Made by a program: the position numbers and the translations under genes | Notes under the pieces: generated by a model | Seen by the model: the letters and a program-made list of their open reading frames with translations, nothing else | The model's database searches: none | Told to the model about the DNA's origin: nothing | Part shown: piece by piece, positions 1 through 9,745 of the stretch | How the letters are laid out: each line of letters starts with the position of its first letter | Position numbering within the stretch: position 1 is the first letter of the stretch | Assembly (NCBI GenBank): GCA_943372215.1 | Contig: CALRXU020000017.1 | Coordinates: forward strand, 1-64,000 | Reading direction: 5' to 3' | Source: UBA6183 sp943372215 | GTDB taxonomy: Bacteria > Bacteroidota > Bacteroidia > UKL13-3 | DNA: 64,000 nucleotides

Positions 1-273
1 AACACGGGCTTATTGGAGCAACACAATGGCCATGCATTGGGCGTGTTTCCTAATCCCAGCAATGGCAACTTTACCATAACAGCCAATCAACCATTTAACA
101 GCAATTTGAATGTGGTGGTGTTTGATGCGGCAGGTAAAAAGGTACTTACACAAGACATTACCAACCCCAATGGCAATAGCTTTAATATCAAAACAACCCT
201 TAACCCTGGATTATATTTGGTACAGGTAAACCACAACAACCAACATGCGTTTGTGAAGGTTACGGTGTGGTAG
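1..273 (+). CDS. C-terminal end of a T9SS-secreted protein (5' partial)
   Basis: The reading frame is open from the window edge to the TAG at 271-273. Only about 90 residues are visible, and they form a type A T9SS sorting domain: a VFPNPSNGNFTI start, a VVVFDAAGKKV middle strand, and a GLYLVQV strand near the end. This domain sends a protein across the outer membrane through the type IX system and is removed at the cell surface. The functional part lies outside the window, so the cargo cannot be named. A TTG at 13 is not a real start; the frame continues upstream of it. Confidence 0.85.
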   Translation, partial: NTGLLEQHNGHALGVFPNPSNGNFTITANQPFNSNLNVVVFDAAGKKVLTQDITNPNGNSFNIKTTLNPGLYLVQVNHNNQHAFVKVTVW

Positions 274-294
274 GAAAAATGCAACTAAAAAGGG

Positions 295-1569
295 TTAATC
301 AAATGCCCCCCTTAACTCATTTACTTTATTTGAATCAAGTCTGATAAAGATAAAGAGCAGGATGGTGAAACTTAATAGTGAAGATCCTCCATAGCTAATA
401 AAAGGTAATGGAATACCAATAACAGGCATAAGCCCTAATGTCATTCCTATATTAATAAGGAAGTGGAAGAATAAAATAGATGCCACACTATAGCCGTAAA
501 TGCGGTTAAACTTATAGCGTTGTCTATCGGCCAAATAAATAATGCGCCATAACAATAACATGTACAGGACAATAAAAACAAGTGAGCCTAAAAAGCCATA
601 CTCTTCGCCAATGGTACAAAAAATAAAATCAGTGCTTTGCTCTGGTACAAACCGAAACTTGTTTTGGGTGCCTTCTAAAAAACCTTTTCCAAAAAAACCT
701 CCGCTGCCTATGGCAATTTTACTTTGCATTACGTTGTACCCCGCACCTTTTAAATCCACTTCTTTGCCAAGCAATACATTAATACGTGATTTTTGGTGGG
801 GCTGCAGTACGTTTTCAAAAGCATATCCTACAACACTCACATAGCCCATTACCAGCAAAGTAACACCTGCTAAAATAAGCAAACTTTGTCTTGTACGCCT
901 GATGACTAAGGTAAACAAGCCAGCCATAATGCCAATAACAATAACCAGATAAATTGATGGAATAAGCAATGCCAATACGCTAAACACAATACCCATAAAA
1001 CCAATGAATAGGAAATATCCTGGCAAGCCTTCGCGATAAAGTACAAAAATGAAAGCACCAAATACCAATGCACTGCCCGTTTCGTTTTGAAACAAAATAA
1101 TTAACAAAGGCAAGAAGCTAATGGTAAAGGCGATAATTTGGGTACGTCTTTCTTTAAACTTAATATTATAGCCGCTAAGGTATCTGGCCAATGCCAATGC
1201 CGCGCCAAATTTGGCAAACTCTGCGGGCTGCATCCTAAATCCTCCAATTTCAATCCAGCTGCTGGAGCCCTTTACCGTTGTTCCAAATACGAGTACTGCA
1301 ATTAACAAAAAGAGAGAGATGCCGTAAATAGGGTAGGCAAAGGCATAAAAGAATTTATCATCAACAAACAAAATAAGAATCCCTAAAAAAACAGAAAGCC
1401 CAATCCAAACCAATTGTTTACCATAATTCATGGAACCATCGTAAATCATGGGGTGTTCCTCTTTATATACTGAGGCATAAATGCAAAAAAGACCGCCTAT
1501 TACAAATACAAAATACAGTACGAGTAAAAGCCAATCAATGTTTGATGGTTTGGGCTGTTGTTGTATCAT
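295..1569 (-). CDS. rodA: Rod-shape SEDS glycosyltransferase RodA
   Basis: SEDS-family polytopic membrane protein of 424 residues that polymerises lipid II glycan strands in the elongasome with its partner PBP2. About ten hydrophobic segments are visible. The family signature region around KGSSSWIEIGGFRMQPAEFAK (residues ~100-120) and the late GIPLPFISYGGSSLLS motif are both present. It is the last gene of the mreBCD-mrdA-rodA cluster, and its start overlaps the end of mrdA by 35 nt, which suggests translational coupling. The neighbouring PBP2 and MreBCD favour RodA over FtsW. Confidence 0.96.
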   Translation of the reverse strand: MIQQQPKPSNIDWLLLVLYFVFVIGGLFCIYASVYKEEHPMIYDGSMNYGKQLVWIGLSVFLGILILFVDDKFFYAFAYPIYGISLFLLIAVLVFGTTVKGSSSWIEIGGFRMQPAEFAKFGAALALARYLSGYNIKFKERRTQIIAFTISFLPLLIILFQNETGSALVFGAFIFVLYREGLPGYFLFIGFMGIVFSVLALLIPSIYLVIVIGIMAGLFTLVIRRTRQSLLILAGVTLLVMGYVSVVGYAFENVLQPHQKSRINVLLGKEVDLKGAGYNVMQSKIAIGSGGFFGKGFLEGTQNKFRFVPEQSTDFIFCTIGEEYGFLGSLVFIVLYMLLLWRIIYLADRQRYKFNRIYGYSVASILFFHFLINIGMTLGLMPVIGIPLPFISYGGSSLLSFTILLFIFIRLDSNKVNELRGAFD

Positions 1570-3391
1570 TTTTATGAATTAGGTTTCCTTTAAGCATGCG
1601 CTCTACCAGGTACTTTCTGGTGTCGTGTTTGCCCGTTAAATATTGTTCAATCATTAAACTCGCAATAGGTGCTGCCCAAGTAGCACCAAATCCTGCATTT
1701 TCTACAAATACGGCAATGGCAATTTTAGGGTTGGTTTTAGGTGCAAACGCAAAAAACACAGAGTGATCTTTACCATGAGGGTTTTGAGCAGTTCCTGTTT
1801 TTCCGCAAATTTCAATACCAGGGATTTTCGCCACACGCCCTGTACCTGCTTCAATTACATCCTGCATTCCATCAATAACCACAGTATAGAATGGGGTGTC
1901 AACGCTGGCCCAGATTTTTTTGTGATAAGCTGGGTTGGGGTTTGGCTTGCCATTGATGCGTTTAACCACATGCGGTGCAATGTAATAACCCCTATTGGCC
2001 ACAATAGCTGTTGCATTTGCCATTTGTAATGGTGTTATTCCAAGTTCACCTTGCCCGATAGCCAATGAGATGGTGGTAGAAGATTTCCAACGGAAGCGGC
2101 CATATACCTTATCATAATAGGTAGATGGGGGTAAAAATCCAGATCCTTCTCCATATAAATCCACGCCAAGTTTATGGCCTATGCCAAAACTTCCAATGTG
2201 TTCATACCATTTTTTATAGGCAGCCTCTGAGTTCGGATACATCAGGTTATCAATAACTGAGCGATAAACACTGCAAAAATAGGCATTACAAGAAACCGCA
2301 ACAGCGTTGCGCAGAGGCAATGGTGAAGGGTGAGGGTGGCAACCAACAGTTAATCCTCCCATGTGGTAACCGCCATAACAACCGTAGGTGGTATTAGGGT
2401 TGAGCACACCTTCTTGCTGGCCAACCAAACTCATCAATACTTTAAAAATAGAACCAGGCGGATAGGGGGCCGCTAAAGGGCGATTAAATAAAGGTTTGGA
2501 TGGGTCCTTTAGTAATTTCATGTAATTATTTCCCCGCTCTCTGCCTACAAATAGATTGGGGTCATAAGTTGGCATACTTACCAATGCCAGGATTTCGCCT
2601 GTGGCCGGTTCAATAGCCACCACACTTCCAATTTTGTTAGTGAGTAATTGTTCACCCAAGGCTTGCAATTGCTGGTCAATGCTCAATGTGATGTTTTGCC
2701 CTGCAACAGAAGGAGTATCAAAGAGGCCGTCTTTGTAACGTCCTTGTGTACGATTTTTACTGTCTACCAATACATACCGTATTCCTTTGCGGCCACGCAA
2801 TACTTCTTCGTAGCTTCGCTCAACGCCACTTATTCCCTTAAAATCGCCCATGCGGTAATAACCACTGCTATTTTCGATGTCTCTGTCTGTTACCTCACCA
2901 ATATAACCCATAATATGAGCGGCATTATTATGCTCATATTTACGGTCCGTTCTTACTTCTACCTGAAACCCCCTGAAATTAAAAAGTTTCTCCTGAAAAG
3001 CTGCGTAGGTTGGTATGGTTAATTGTTTTTCAAATACCGCTGGGCGATAAGGCGCGTAACCAACCCCATGCTTAATTTTCTCGAAGCGAGCGATAAACTC
3101 CTCTTTAGTCATGCTCAATACTTTGCAAAATTCAGCCGTATCCAATCCTTTTACCTGATCAGGGGTTACAATCAGATCATAAATCGCATCATTATAAACC
3201 AATAGGGTATCATTTCTGTCATACACCAATCCCCTTGCCGGGTAAATCGTTTGTTCCTGCAATACGTTTTCTTGTGCTGACCTCAGGTAACTGTCGTCAT
3301 ATAGTTGCATTAGGGCTAACCTGATTACATACACCAGCGCCACACTGAAGAAAATGATCAGTAGAACCGTTTGTTTATTGGTACTATTCAT
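1535..3391 (-). CDS. mrdA: Penicillin-binding protein 2, elongasome transpeptidase
   Basis: Class B PBP of 618 residues that crosslinks peptidoglycan during cell elongation. It has one N-terminal membrane anchor (~residues 8-28), a PBP dimer domain, then the transpeptidase domain. The three catalytic motifs are intact: SxxK with nucleophile S314 and K317, SxN at S367-N369, and KTG at 531-533. Length is normal for PBP2. It overlaps mreD upstream by 8 nt and rodA downstream by 35 nt, consistent with a co-translated rod-complex operon. Confidence 0.96.
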   Translation of the reverse strand: MNSTNKQTVLLIIFFSVALVYVIRLALMQLYDDSYLRSAQENVLQEQTIYPARGLVYDRNDTLLVYNDAIYDLIVTPDQVKGLDTAEFCKVLSMTKEEFIARFEKIKHGVGYAPYRPAVFEKQLTIPTYAAFQEKLFNFRGFQVEVRTDRKYEHNNAAHIMGYIGEVTDRDIENSSGYYRMGDFKGISGVERSYEEVLRGRKGIRYVLVDSKNRTQGRYKDGLFDTPSVAGQNITLSIDQQLQALGEQLLTNKIGSVVAIEPATGEILALVSMPTYDPNLFVGRERGNNYMKLLKDPSKPLFNRPLAAPYPPGSIFKVLMSLVGQQEGVLNPNTTYGCYGGYHMGGLTVGCHPHPSPLPLRNAVAVSCNAYFCSVYRSVIDNLMYPNSEAAYKKWYEHIGSFGIGHKLGVDLYGEGSGFLPPSTYYDKVYGRFRWKSSTTISLAIGQGELGITPLQMANATAIVANRGYYIAPHVVKRINGKPNPNPAYHKKIWASVDTPFYTVVIDGMQDVIEAGTGRVAKIPGIEICGKTGTAQNPHGKDHSVFFAFAPKTNPKIAIAVFVENAGFGATWAAPIASLMIEQYLTGKHDTRKYLVERMLKGNLIHKNDTTTAQTIKH

Positions 3392-3905
3392 TTACTGATT
3401 TAATATTATAAAAAAGAAGCTGGCCAATAATGATAAGTAGAGAGGTAACCAATGAACTCAATACAATGCGGGATAAAGTACTTAGGAACTCACTAAATCC
3501 ATAAATTTCTAAGAAGAATAAAAACGTATGGTGCACAAAAGTCATTGCAAAACAATAAACCACAAACCACACAACACCCTTTTTACTCATGCTTGGCCTG
3601 ATGCGCGCTTCTGTATCTTCTTTGGTGGTTGAAAGCCTTAAGTAATGCACCCGAACAAAAGCCAGTAATACTGTTGCTGCAATATGCAAGCCTGGTGTAC
3701 TGCTAAATGTATCTATCACCGCACCACACAAAAATGCAATCACCAAACTAATCCATGGTTTAATGGTTACAGGTAACAATAGTATAAAGCTGATGTAAAT
3801 GTAGGGGTTTACATAAGCACTCAACTCTACAGAATTTACCACAAGTATTTGCAACAATACCACCAGTATAAACTTAAGCAAATAAGTAAAAAAATCTATG
3901 ATCAT
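3384..3905 (-). CDS. mreD: Rod-shape membrane protein MreD
   Basis: Small polytopic inner-membrane protein (173 residues, five or six hydrophobic segments) between mreC and mrdA, the canonical place for MreD. MreD is poorly conserved in sequence, so the call leans on position, length and hydrophobicity. It links MreC to the cytoplasmic MreB filament. It overlaps mreC upstream by 4 nt and mrdA downstream by 8 nt. Confidence 0.9.
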   Translation of the reverse strand: MIIDFFTYLLKFILVVLLQILVVNSVELSAYVNPYIYISFILLLPVTIKPWISLVIAFLCGAVIDTFSSTPGLHIAATVLLAFVRVHYLRLSTTKEDTEARIRPSMSKKGVVWFVVYCFAMTFVHHTFLFFLEIYGFSEFLSTLSRIVLSSLVTSLLIIIGQLLFYNIKSVNE

Positions 3906-4741
3906 CGAAGCTGGTTGGTTTGTAGGGTTTCTTCAATAAGTTCTTGTTCTCCCTTAAACAGGTTTTTAATGATGTATACTGTTGATACCGTGCTGAAATC
4001 CGTAAACAGCTCAACTTTCATGTTGTGAAAATTGTCTCCGGCATCCAAGGAGTGCATTTTGATTTTGCCTATAGGCAACCCTTCTGGGAAAATGGGAGAG
4101 AAGTTGCTGGTGATAACCAAGTCGCCTACAGCAACGGGTACATGTTTGTTTACATCAAGTAATTTAGCTTGTCTGGGGTCAACACCATCCCAAACCAACG
4201 AGCCAAATGCGCCATTCTTCTTGATTTTAGCACTTAACTTACAGTTGCTGTTTAGCACAGACAACACGGTACAATAATGTTCGCTTACCGTCATTACAAT
4301 GCCAACTACTCCATTTTCGCTAATAACGCCCATTTCAGGCTCTATCCCGTGCAAACTACCGCGATTTAAAGTAATGTAATTGTTTCGTTTGGTAACGGAA
4401 TTATTCACCACCCTCGCAGCCAAATAAGTATATTGTTGTTTATAAACCGTGTCGTTGATATTGGTGAGGCTCACATTATTCTGGTAATAGGAGGTAAGCA
4501 ATTGGTTACGCAACCGTGCATTTTCCATTTGTAAGCTGTCGTTGACACTTCTCAGGTAAAAGTAATCTTTGGTATTGCTAATGCCCGTATAAAAATTATT
4601 AGCCACACCATTGGTATAGTTTAAAAAACTGGCTTTTTGGTAGGTATTAAACCGATAGATAATAATAAAGGCAATAACCTCCAATACAAAGAATAGAAAG
4701 AAAGCGTGGTATTTGTATAGAAAAAAAATTAAGTTACGCAT
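3902..4741 (-). CDS. mreC: Rod-shape periplasmic scaffold MreC
   Basis: Protein of 279 residues with one N-terminal membrane segment (~10-30), a coiled-coil stretch (~60-95) and the beta-rich MreC core, where the GSLHGIEPEMGVISENGVVG region (~129-148) is typical of the family. It forms a periplasmic scaffold that activates PBP2/RodA. It lies 69 bp downstream of mreB and overlaps mreD by 4 nt. Confidence 0.95.
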   Translation of the reverse strand: MRNLIFFLYKYHAFFLFFVLEVIAFIIIYRFNTYQKASFLNYTNGVANNFYTGISNTKDYFYLRSVNDSLQMENARLRNQLLTSYYQNNVSLTNINDTVYKQQYTYLAARVVNNSVTKRNNYITLNRGSLHGIEPEMGVISENGVVGIVMTVSEHYCTVLSVLNSNCKLSAKIKKNGAFGSLVWDGVDPRQAKLLDVNKHVPVAVGDLVITSNFSPIFPEGLPIGKIKMHSLDAGDNFHNMKVELFTDFSTVSTVYIIKNLFKGEQELIEETLQTNQLR

Positions 4742-4810
4742 CTGCTATTAAATCCGAATATTCACATTCGAAACTGGACGAGGTTAAACAATAGAGTATT
4801 TTGTGAGGGA

Positions 4811-5833
4811 CTAGGTCATTAAAAACTTAAAGTTTTTCAAGTTTTTAAGTGCCATTCCGGTACCACGAACTACTGCCCTGAGAGGGTCTTCGGCTACATG
4901 AACGGGCAACTTTGTTTTGGCTGCAATTCGTTTATCTAACCCCCTGAGCAATGCTCCTCCACCTGTCAAGTATAATCCTGTAGAGTATATATCTGCGGAA
5001 AGTTCAGGTGGTGTAAGCTCCAATGCCCGCAAAATAGCTTCTTCAATTTTAGAGATGGATTTATCCAAAGCTGCTGCAATTTCACCATAACTTACGGTAA
5101 TTTGCTTTGGTATTCCTGTCATTAAATCCCTTCCATTTACGGCAAAATCAGGTGGTGGGTTTTCCAATTCAGTTAAAGCAGCCCCAACTTCAATCTTAAT
5201 ACGTTCTGCCGTTCGTTCTCCAACCAATAGGTTGTGTTGCCTGCGCATGTAGTCAAGAATATCTTCCGTAAACTCATCACCCGCCACACGTATAGATTGG
5301 TCGCAAACAATACCTGCCAGTGCAATTACAGCAATCTCCGTTGTTCCTCCCCCAATGTCAATAATCATATTTCCCATGGGTTCAAACACGTCAATGCCAA
5401 TACCTATAGCAGCAGCCATTGGCTCATGTATCAAATAAACCTCTTTAGCTCCAGCACGTTCTGCACTATCTCTAACCGCACGTTTTTCAACCTCAGTAAT
5501 GCCAGATGGGATACAAATAACCATGCGTTGCTGTGGTTTAATCAGCTTGCTTCCTTGAGGTATCATGGCAATCATGCCACGTATCATGTGCTCAGCAGCA
5601 TTAAAGTCAGCAATTACACCATCCTTTAACGGGCGTATGGTTTTAATATCTTCATGGGCCTTTCCATGCATTTGTTGTGCCTGACTGCCAACGGCAATCA
5701 CACTTCCGGTTCTTCGATTAATCGCAATAATTGAGGGTTCGTCCACTACAACCTGATCTTTGTGTATAATCAGCGTGTTTGCTGTACCTAAATCAATGGC
5801 TAAATCCTGCGTTAAGAAGCTGAAAACTCCCAT
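4811..5833 (-). CDS. mreB: Actin-like cell-shape filament MreB
   Basis: Bacterial actin homologue of 340 residues. The N-terminal phosphate-1 motif (DLAIDLGTANTLI, ~10-22), the phosphate-2 motif (IDIGGGTTEIAVI, ~158-170) and the adenosine motif (LTGGGALLRGL, ~289-299) are all intact. It polymerises on the inner membrane and positions the elongasome. It is the first gene of the rod-shape cluster. No strong TAnnTTTG box was found in the short leader. Confidence 0.97.
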   Translation of the reverse strand: MGVFSFLTQDLAIDLGTANTLIIHKDQVVVDEPSIIAINRRTGSVIAVGSQAQQMHGKAHEDIKTIRPLKDGVIADFNAAEHMIRGMIAMIPQGSKLIKPQQRMVICIPSGITEVEKRAVRDSAERAGAKEVYLIHEPMAAAIGIGIDVFEPMGNMIIDIGGGTTEIAVIALAGIVCDQSIRVAGDEFTEDILDYMRRQHNLLVGERTAERIKIEVGAALTELENPPPDFAVNGRDLMTGIPKQITVSYGEIAAALDKSISKIEEAILRALELTPPELSADIYSTGLYLTGGGALLRGLDKRIAAKTKLPVHVAEDPLRAVVRGTGMALKNLKNFKFLMT

Positions 5834-5913
5834 ATAAAATCCTTAGTAAATAAAGTGTAAATTAATAGTTTGCAATATAAAAATATATTCAGCAATAATG
5901 ATGGTATATTATC

Positions 5914-5933
5914 TACAAGTTATCAAACTTGTA
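5914..5933. other. Short inverted repeat between purH and mreB
   Basis: TACAAGTT and AACTTGTA form a perfect 8-bp inverted repeat with a 4-nt loop, in the 135-bp gap between the end of purH and the start of mreB. There is no T-tract, so it is a weak terminator candidate. A protein-binding site is equally possible. Confidence 0.35.
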
Positions 5934-5968
5934 AATTAGGCACAAATCGAATTAAAAAAGCGACACTT

Positions 5969-7492
5969 TTAATGTTTAAAATGTCGGACTCCAGTAAAGT
6001 ACATGGCTATTTGGTGTTCATCACAATAGGCAATACTTAATTCATCTTTAATGGATCCTCCGGGTTGAATAACCGCATCAATACCTGCATTCCCTGCTAT
6101 TTCTACACAATCTGGGAAAGGGAAAAAAGCATCACTGGCCATTACCGAGCCCGATAAGTCAAAACCAAATTCGGCAGCTTTGGTTAACGCTCCTTTTAAT
6201 GCATCAATCCTAGAGGTTTGGCCACAACCAATTCCAATTAATTGTTTGTTTTTTGCCAAAACAATGGTATTGCTCTTTGTGTGCTTCACAATAATATCCG
6301 CAAATAACATGTCTGTTAGCTGTTCCGTTGTGGCTGATTTGCTGGTAACTTGTTTTAGCTCCTCTAGCTTAAGTAATACCGTATCTTTATCCTGTTCAAC
6401 CACTCCGTTTAAAATGCTTCTGTATTGTTTATTCGTTGAAATAGTTCCTTTCTGAAGCAACAAAATGCGGTTCTTTTTGCTTTGCAATATCTCCAGTGCT
6501 CTGCCTTCAAAAGCAGGAGCAATAAGCACCTCCATAAATAACTTGTCAATTTCAACGGCAGTGGTTTCATCAATTGGCCTATTGGCCACAATAATTCCGC
6601 CAAAGGCTGAAGTAGGGTCTCCAGCAAGAGCATCCAAGTAAGCTTGAGCTATTGTGTCGCGAGAAGCCACTCCACAAGGATTGTTGTGTTTAATAATGGC
6701 TACCGTTGGCTCATTAAAATCATTAATAAGTTGCAGTGCAGCATCCACATCCAACAAGTTATTGTAAGACAACTCTTTGCCATGCACCTGAGTAAACAAG
6801 GCCTCTAAATCACCATAATAAGTGCCTTTCTGGTGAGGGTTTTCTCCATAACGCAAGGTTTTGGCCGGGGTAACACTGGCTTTAAATGCAGTGGGTGCTT
6901 CCTTGTCAAAATAGGTGAAAATCAGCCCATCATAATGAGAGGTGGTATGGAAAGCTTTTGTAGCAAATTGCCTGCGTTGTTCCACGCTGGTGTTTCCTTG
7001 TTGTGCAGTTAGTAAAGAGGCAATACCAGTAAAATCGGTTTTATCACAAACAATCAGTACATCATTAAAATTTTTGGCTGCTGCACGAATTAACGATACG
7101 CCCCCAATGTCTATTTTTTCGATGATAGCATGTTCTTCGGTAGTGGTTTTAACTGTTTCTTCAAAAGGGTATAAATCAACTACCACCAAATCAAAAAAGG
7201 GGATTTCGTATTCAACCACTTCTTTTCCATCCTGCTCATGGTCTCTGCGGGCTAGGATACCCCCAAACACCTTTGGATGTAAGGTTTTTACTCGCCCACC
7301 TAAAATGCTGGGATAACCCGTTAAATCTTCTACACGAAACACCGGAATACCCAGTTTTTCTATAAATTCCTGTGTGCCTCCTGTAGAGTAAATGTTTACA
7401 CCTAATTGGTGCAGTGTTTTGGCCAATATGTCCAGGTTGTCTTTGTAAAATACTGAAATTAAGGCGTTAGTGATTTTGCGTGGTGCTTGCAT
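5969..7492 (-). CDS. purH: Bifunctional purine enzyme PurH (AICAR formyltransferase / IMP cyclohydrolase)
   Basis: Catalyses the last two steps of IMP synthesis. The N-terminal MGS-like IMP cyclohydrolase domain (~1-190) carries the STGGTQEFIEKLGIPVF and ILGGRVKTLHPKVFGGIL motifs. The C-terminal AICAR transformylase domain has the KHNNPCGVA motif and the SDAFFPFPD loop. I start at the ATG at 7492, giving 507 residues and opening MQAPRKITNALISVF. The ten extra residues of a longer start at 7522 do not look conserved. purN follows the same strand upstream. Confidence 0.96.
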   Translation of the reverse strand: MQAPRKITNALISVFYKDNLDILAKTLHQLGVNIYSTGGTQEFIEKLGIPVFRVEDLTGYPSILGGRVKTLHPKVFGGILARRDHEQDGKEVVEYEIPFFDLVVVDLYPFEETVKTTTEEHAIIEKIDIGGVSLIRAAAKNFNDVLIVCDKTDFTGIASLLTAQQGNTSVEQRRQFATKAFHTTSHYDGLIFTYFDKEAPTAFKASVTPAKTLRYGENPHQKGTYYGDLEALFTQVHGKELSYNNLLDVDAALQLINDFNEPTVAIIKHNNPCGVASRDTIAQAYLDALAGDPTSAFGGIIVANRPIDETTAVEIDKLFMEVLIAPAFEGRALEILQSKKNRILLLQKGTISTNKQYRSILNGVVEQDKDTVLLKLEELKQVTSKSATTEQLTDMLFADIIVKHTKSNTIVLAKNKQLIGIGCGQTSRIDALKGALTKAAEFGFDLSGSVMASDAFFPFPDCVEIAGNAGIDAVIQPGGSIKDELSIAYCDEHQIAMYFTGVRHFKH

Positions 7493-7574
7493 GCGATTTG
7501 CTAAAACTGTTAAGAGCCGCAAAAGTAAGAAAATGAAAATTAGAAATCAGCAAATATTCAAGAAACAAGCATGA

Positions 7575-8138
7575 TTAGCCCAGCACCCTTTTAATGGCTT
7601 CAGGGAAATAGGTCATTTCAAGTGCGGCAATGTTTTTTTGAAGATCAGTTAAGGTGAAATGAGGTTCAATAGTAAACTTGGCCTGAAATATAGGCAAACC
7701 CTTATCATAGTGCTCGTTTACAAAATGGATAGTGATGCCATGTTCAGTTTCTTTTTTTGCCAATACGGCCTCGTGTATATGATGTCCGTACATGCCTTTA
7801 CCCCCAAATTTGGGCAATAGTGCCGGGTGAATATTGATGATTTTATTGGGGTACTGCTTAATCAGGTATTCTGGCATTAACCATAAAAAGCCTGCGAGTA
7901 CCAGCAAATCTGGTTTATATTGTTGCAATAAGGCCGAAAAATAGGCTTCATCTTTGAATTCAGCGCGATTAAACACATGCACCGGGATATTAAAACGTTT
8001 GATGCGTTCCAATACACCTGCTTGCTGGTTATTACAAAACAATGCAGCAACTTTTATACTGTCATGGTTGGCAAAATGGGTACAAATATTTTCCACATTG
8101 GTACCACTTCCTGATGCAAATAAGATGATGTTTTTCAA
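7575..8138 (-). CDS. purN: Phosphoribosylglycinamide formyltransferase PurN
   Basis: Folate-dependent GAR transformylase of 187 residues (step 3 of purine synthesis). The N-terminal LFASGSGTNVENI loop binds phosphate. The catalytic region has VLAGFLWLMPEYLI followed by NIHPALLPKFGGKGMYG, which includes the conserved N-x-H. Length is normal. It lies just upstream of purH on the same strand, so the two are probably co-transcribed. Confidence 0.95.
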   Translation of the reverse strand: MKNIILFASGSGTNVENICTHFANHDSIKVAALFCNNQQAGVLERIKRFNIPVHVFNRAEFKDEAYFSALLQQYKPDLLVLAGFLWLMPEYLIKQYPNKIINIHPALLPKFGGKGMYGHHIHEAVLAKKETEHGITIHFVNEHYDKGLPIFQAKFTIEPHFTLTDLQKNIAALEMTYFPEAIKRVLG

Positions 8139-8160
8139 TAGATAAGAACTGAAAAATTGG

Positions 8161-9627
8161 TTAAAAGCCTAATTCCGTAATCACCACTTGCTTAAAAAAT
8201 GAATCCACATTGTTATTGCCATTCATTAAATGCAAAGGAACAGTAAGGGTAACAAAATCTGCTTTTCCTCGCTGGGTGTTAATTCTTTTTGCCATAACGG
8301 TGCTAGGGCCTGTCCATGCCGGTGCTCCACCAGGGCCAAACGAGCGCAGTTCAGCGCGGGTAAGGCTATCGTAAGTAAATAGCCCAGTTGAATTTGCATA
8401 AGGATTAAATGGACGTGGTAACGTAATGATAGTAGTGGCTTTTAATTCAGGCCAGCCAGAGGTATATCCAATCATGCGGTCTCCATTTGACATCCTGAAA
8501 GCCCTCCCAGGATTTGCTACCAAACTGCGAATGGGTGTAAAGTTAAATATGGCAGCATCTTCTGGTACATCAGCAGGGATTTCTAACACCATAAATAACT
8601 TACCACCATTATTGAAAAAAGAAGTTGCATTGGTTTGAGCTGCTCCTAAACTGCGGGTCGGGTCCTCGGTAACCCATACCATGCGGTTAAAGAAGCCAAA
8701 TGCTTTGGTCATTGTAAAGGCATCACTTGGGAGTTCATCTAATAATGACCTGATGGTGTCAAATTGATTATAACCAACCCCTAAATTATTTAAACGAGCA
8801 GTGTAAAAATTGGTAATCTGATTGCGGTTGCTATTGTAATCGTTAATAAACACAATACCGCTTGTCTGAGGTTGTTTAATAAACAAGCTGTCTTTGGCCC
8901 AAACAGATTTTGAGCCAGTTCTGTCAACTGAGCGAACATAAATATAGTTGAGGGCATTCAATGTAATACCAGTGAGTTTTTGGTTAAAACCAGTAGTTTG
9001 TGTGTTGTTATAAAGGGTGTAATTGCCTGTAAAACTGCCGTTAACTCTTTCACCAACAAATGATGCGGCAAATACATTTGGAGGAAGAACCAAAATTTTG
9101 GTGGTATCATTAAAACACACCTCAATATTGGAGATGTCTTTTTCTCCGTCAGCATCAGCCGCTTTCCAGCTAAATCTAAATGCTGGGTAACTGGTGGTTT
9201 TTCTGCCTTGAGAATAATCAAATGTAATGGTAGGAGGCGTGTTTTTAACCGGGTAGGCAACGCTTGCAGGAGTAGGATCTTTGATGCCCTCATTGTTAAT
9301 GGCCCTTACATAAATGCGGATGTCACCTGTATCTGCCCCAAAAGGCAACGTTAACAAAAATACATTTTGTTGTTTGGTGGTGTATTCCCAGGTTTGCATG
9401 TTATCAATGCTTACCTCATACCCTTTTATAAAACCACCTTGCACAGTACCCCACCAATGCGCCTCAACCGTAGTAGTATAGCGGTTTTCACCCGTGCGGT
9501 AAATGCTGTCAATGGCCAAAAAAGTTTCTGGGGTGGTGTTCGTAGTTTTGTCTCCTTCAAATTCTTTTTTGCATGAACCTAAAGCGGTTAAAACAAAAAA
9601 CAGGTATACAATACGGTTGCGCAGCAT
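8161..9627 (-). CDS. Outer-membrane lipoprotein with fibronectin-like repeats, function unknown
   Basis: Predicted lipoprotein of 488 residues. I choose the ATG at 9627 because it puts a lipoprotein signal (LTALGSC followed by KK) directly behind a short basic N-terminus; an ATG at 9654 would add nine unlikely residues. Residues ~30-240 resemble two consecutive beta-sandwich (fibronectin/Ig-like) domains (YEVSIDNMQTWEYTT, IYVRAINNEGIKDPTP). The C-terminal half has no motif I recognise. It ends 22 bp before purN starts. No enzymatic residues could be identified. Confidence 0.8.
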   Translation of the reverse strand: MLRNRIVYLFFVLTALGSCKKEFEGDKTTNTTPETFLAIDSIYRTGENRYTTTVEAHWWGTVQGGFIKGYEVSIDNMQTWEYTTKQQNVFLLTLPFGADTGDIRIYVRAINNEGIKDPTPASVAYPVKNTPPTITFDYSQGRKTTSYPAFRFSWKAADADGEKDISNIEVCFNDTTKILVLPPNVFAASFVGERVNGSFTGNYTLYNNTQTTGFNQKLTGITLNALNYIYVRSVDRTGSKSVWAKDSLFIKQPQTSGIVFINDYNSNRNQITNFYTARLNNLGVGYNQFDTIRSLLDELPSDAFTMTKAFGFFNRMVWVTEDPTRSLGAAQTNATSFFNNGGKLFMVLEIPADVPEDAAIFNFTPIRSLVANPGRAFRMSNGDRMIGYTSGWPELKATTIITLPRPFNPYANSTGLFTYDSLTRAELRSFGPGGAPAWTGPSTVMAKRINTQRGKADFVTLTVPLHLMNGNNNVDSFFKQVVITELGF

Positions 9628-9745
9628 GTGATAAAAATTGGTAATTACCTGCAAGTATAAGCCAATATGAGGTAACCAAAAAGTTAAGTTTTAAATTTGG
9701 CAGGAGGGGCAATACACAGCAATGTTTTGGCTGTTTGTTAAAAGT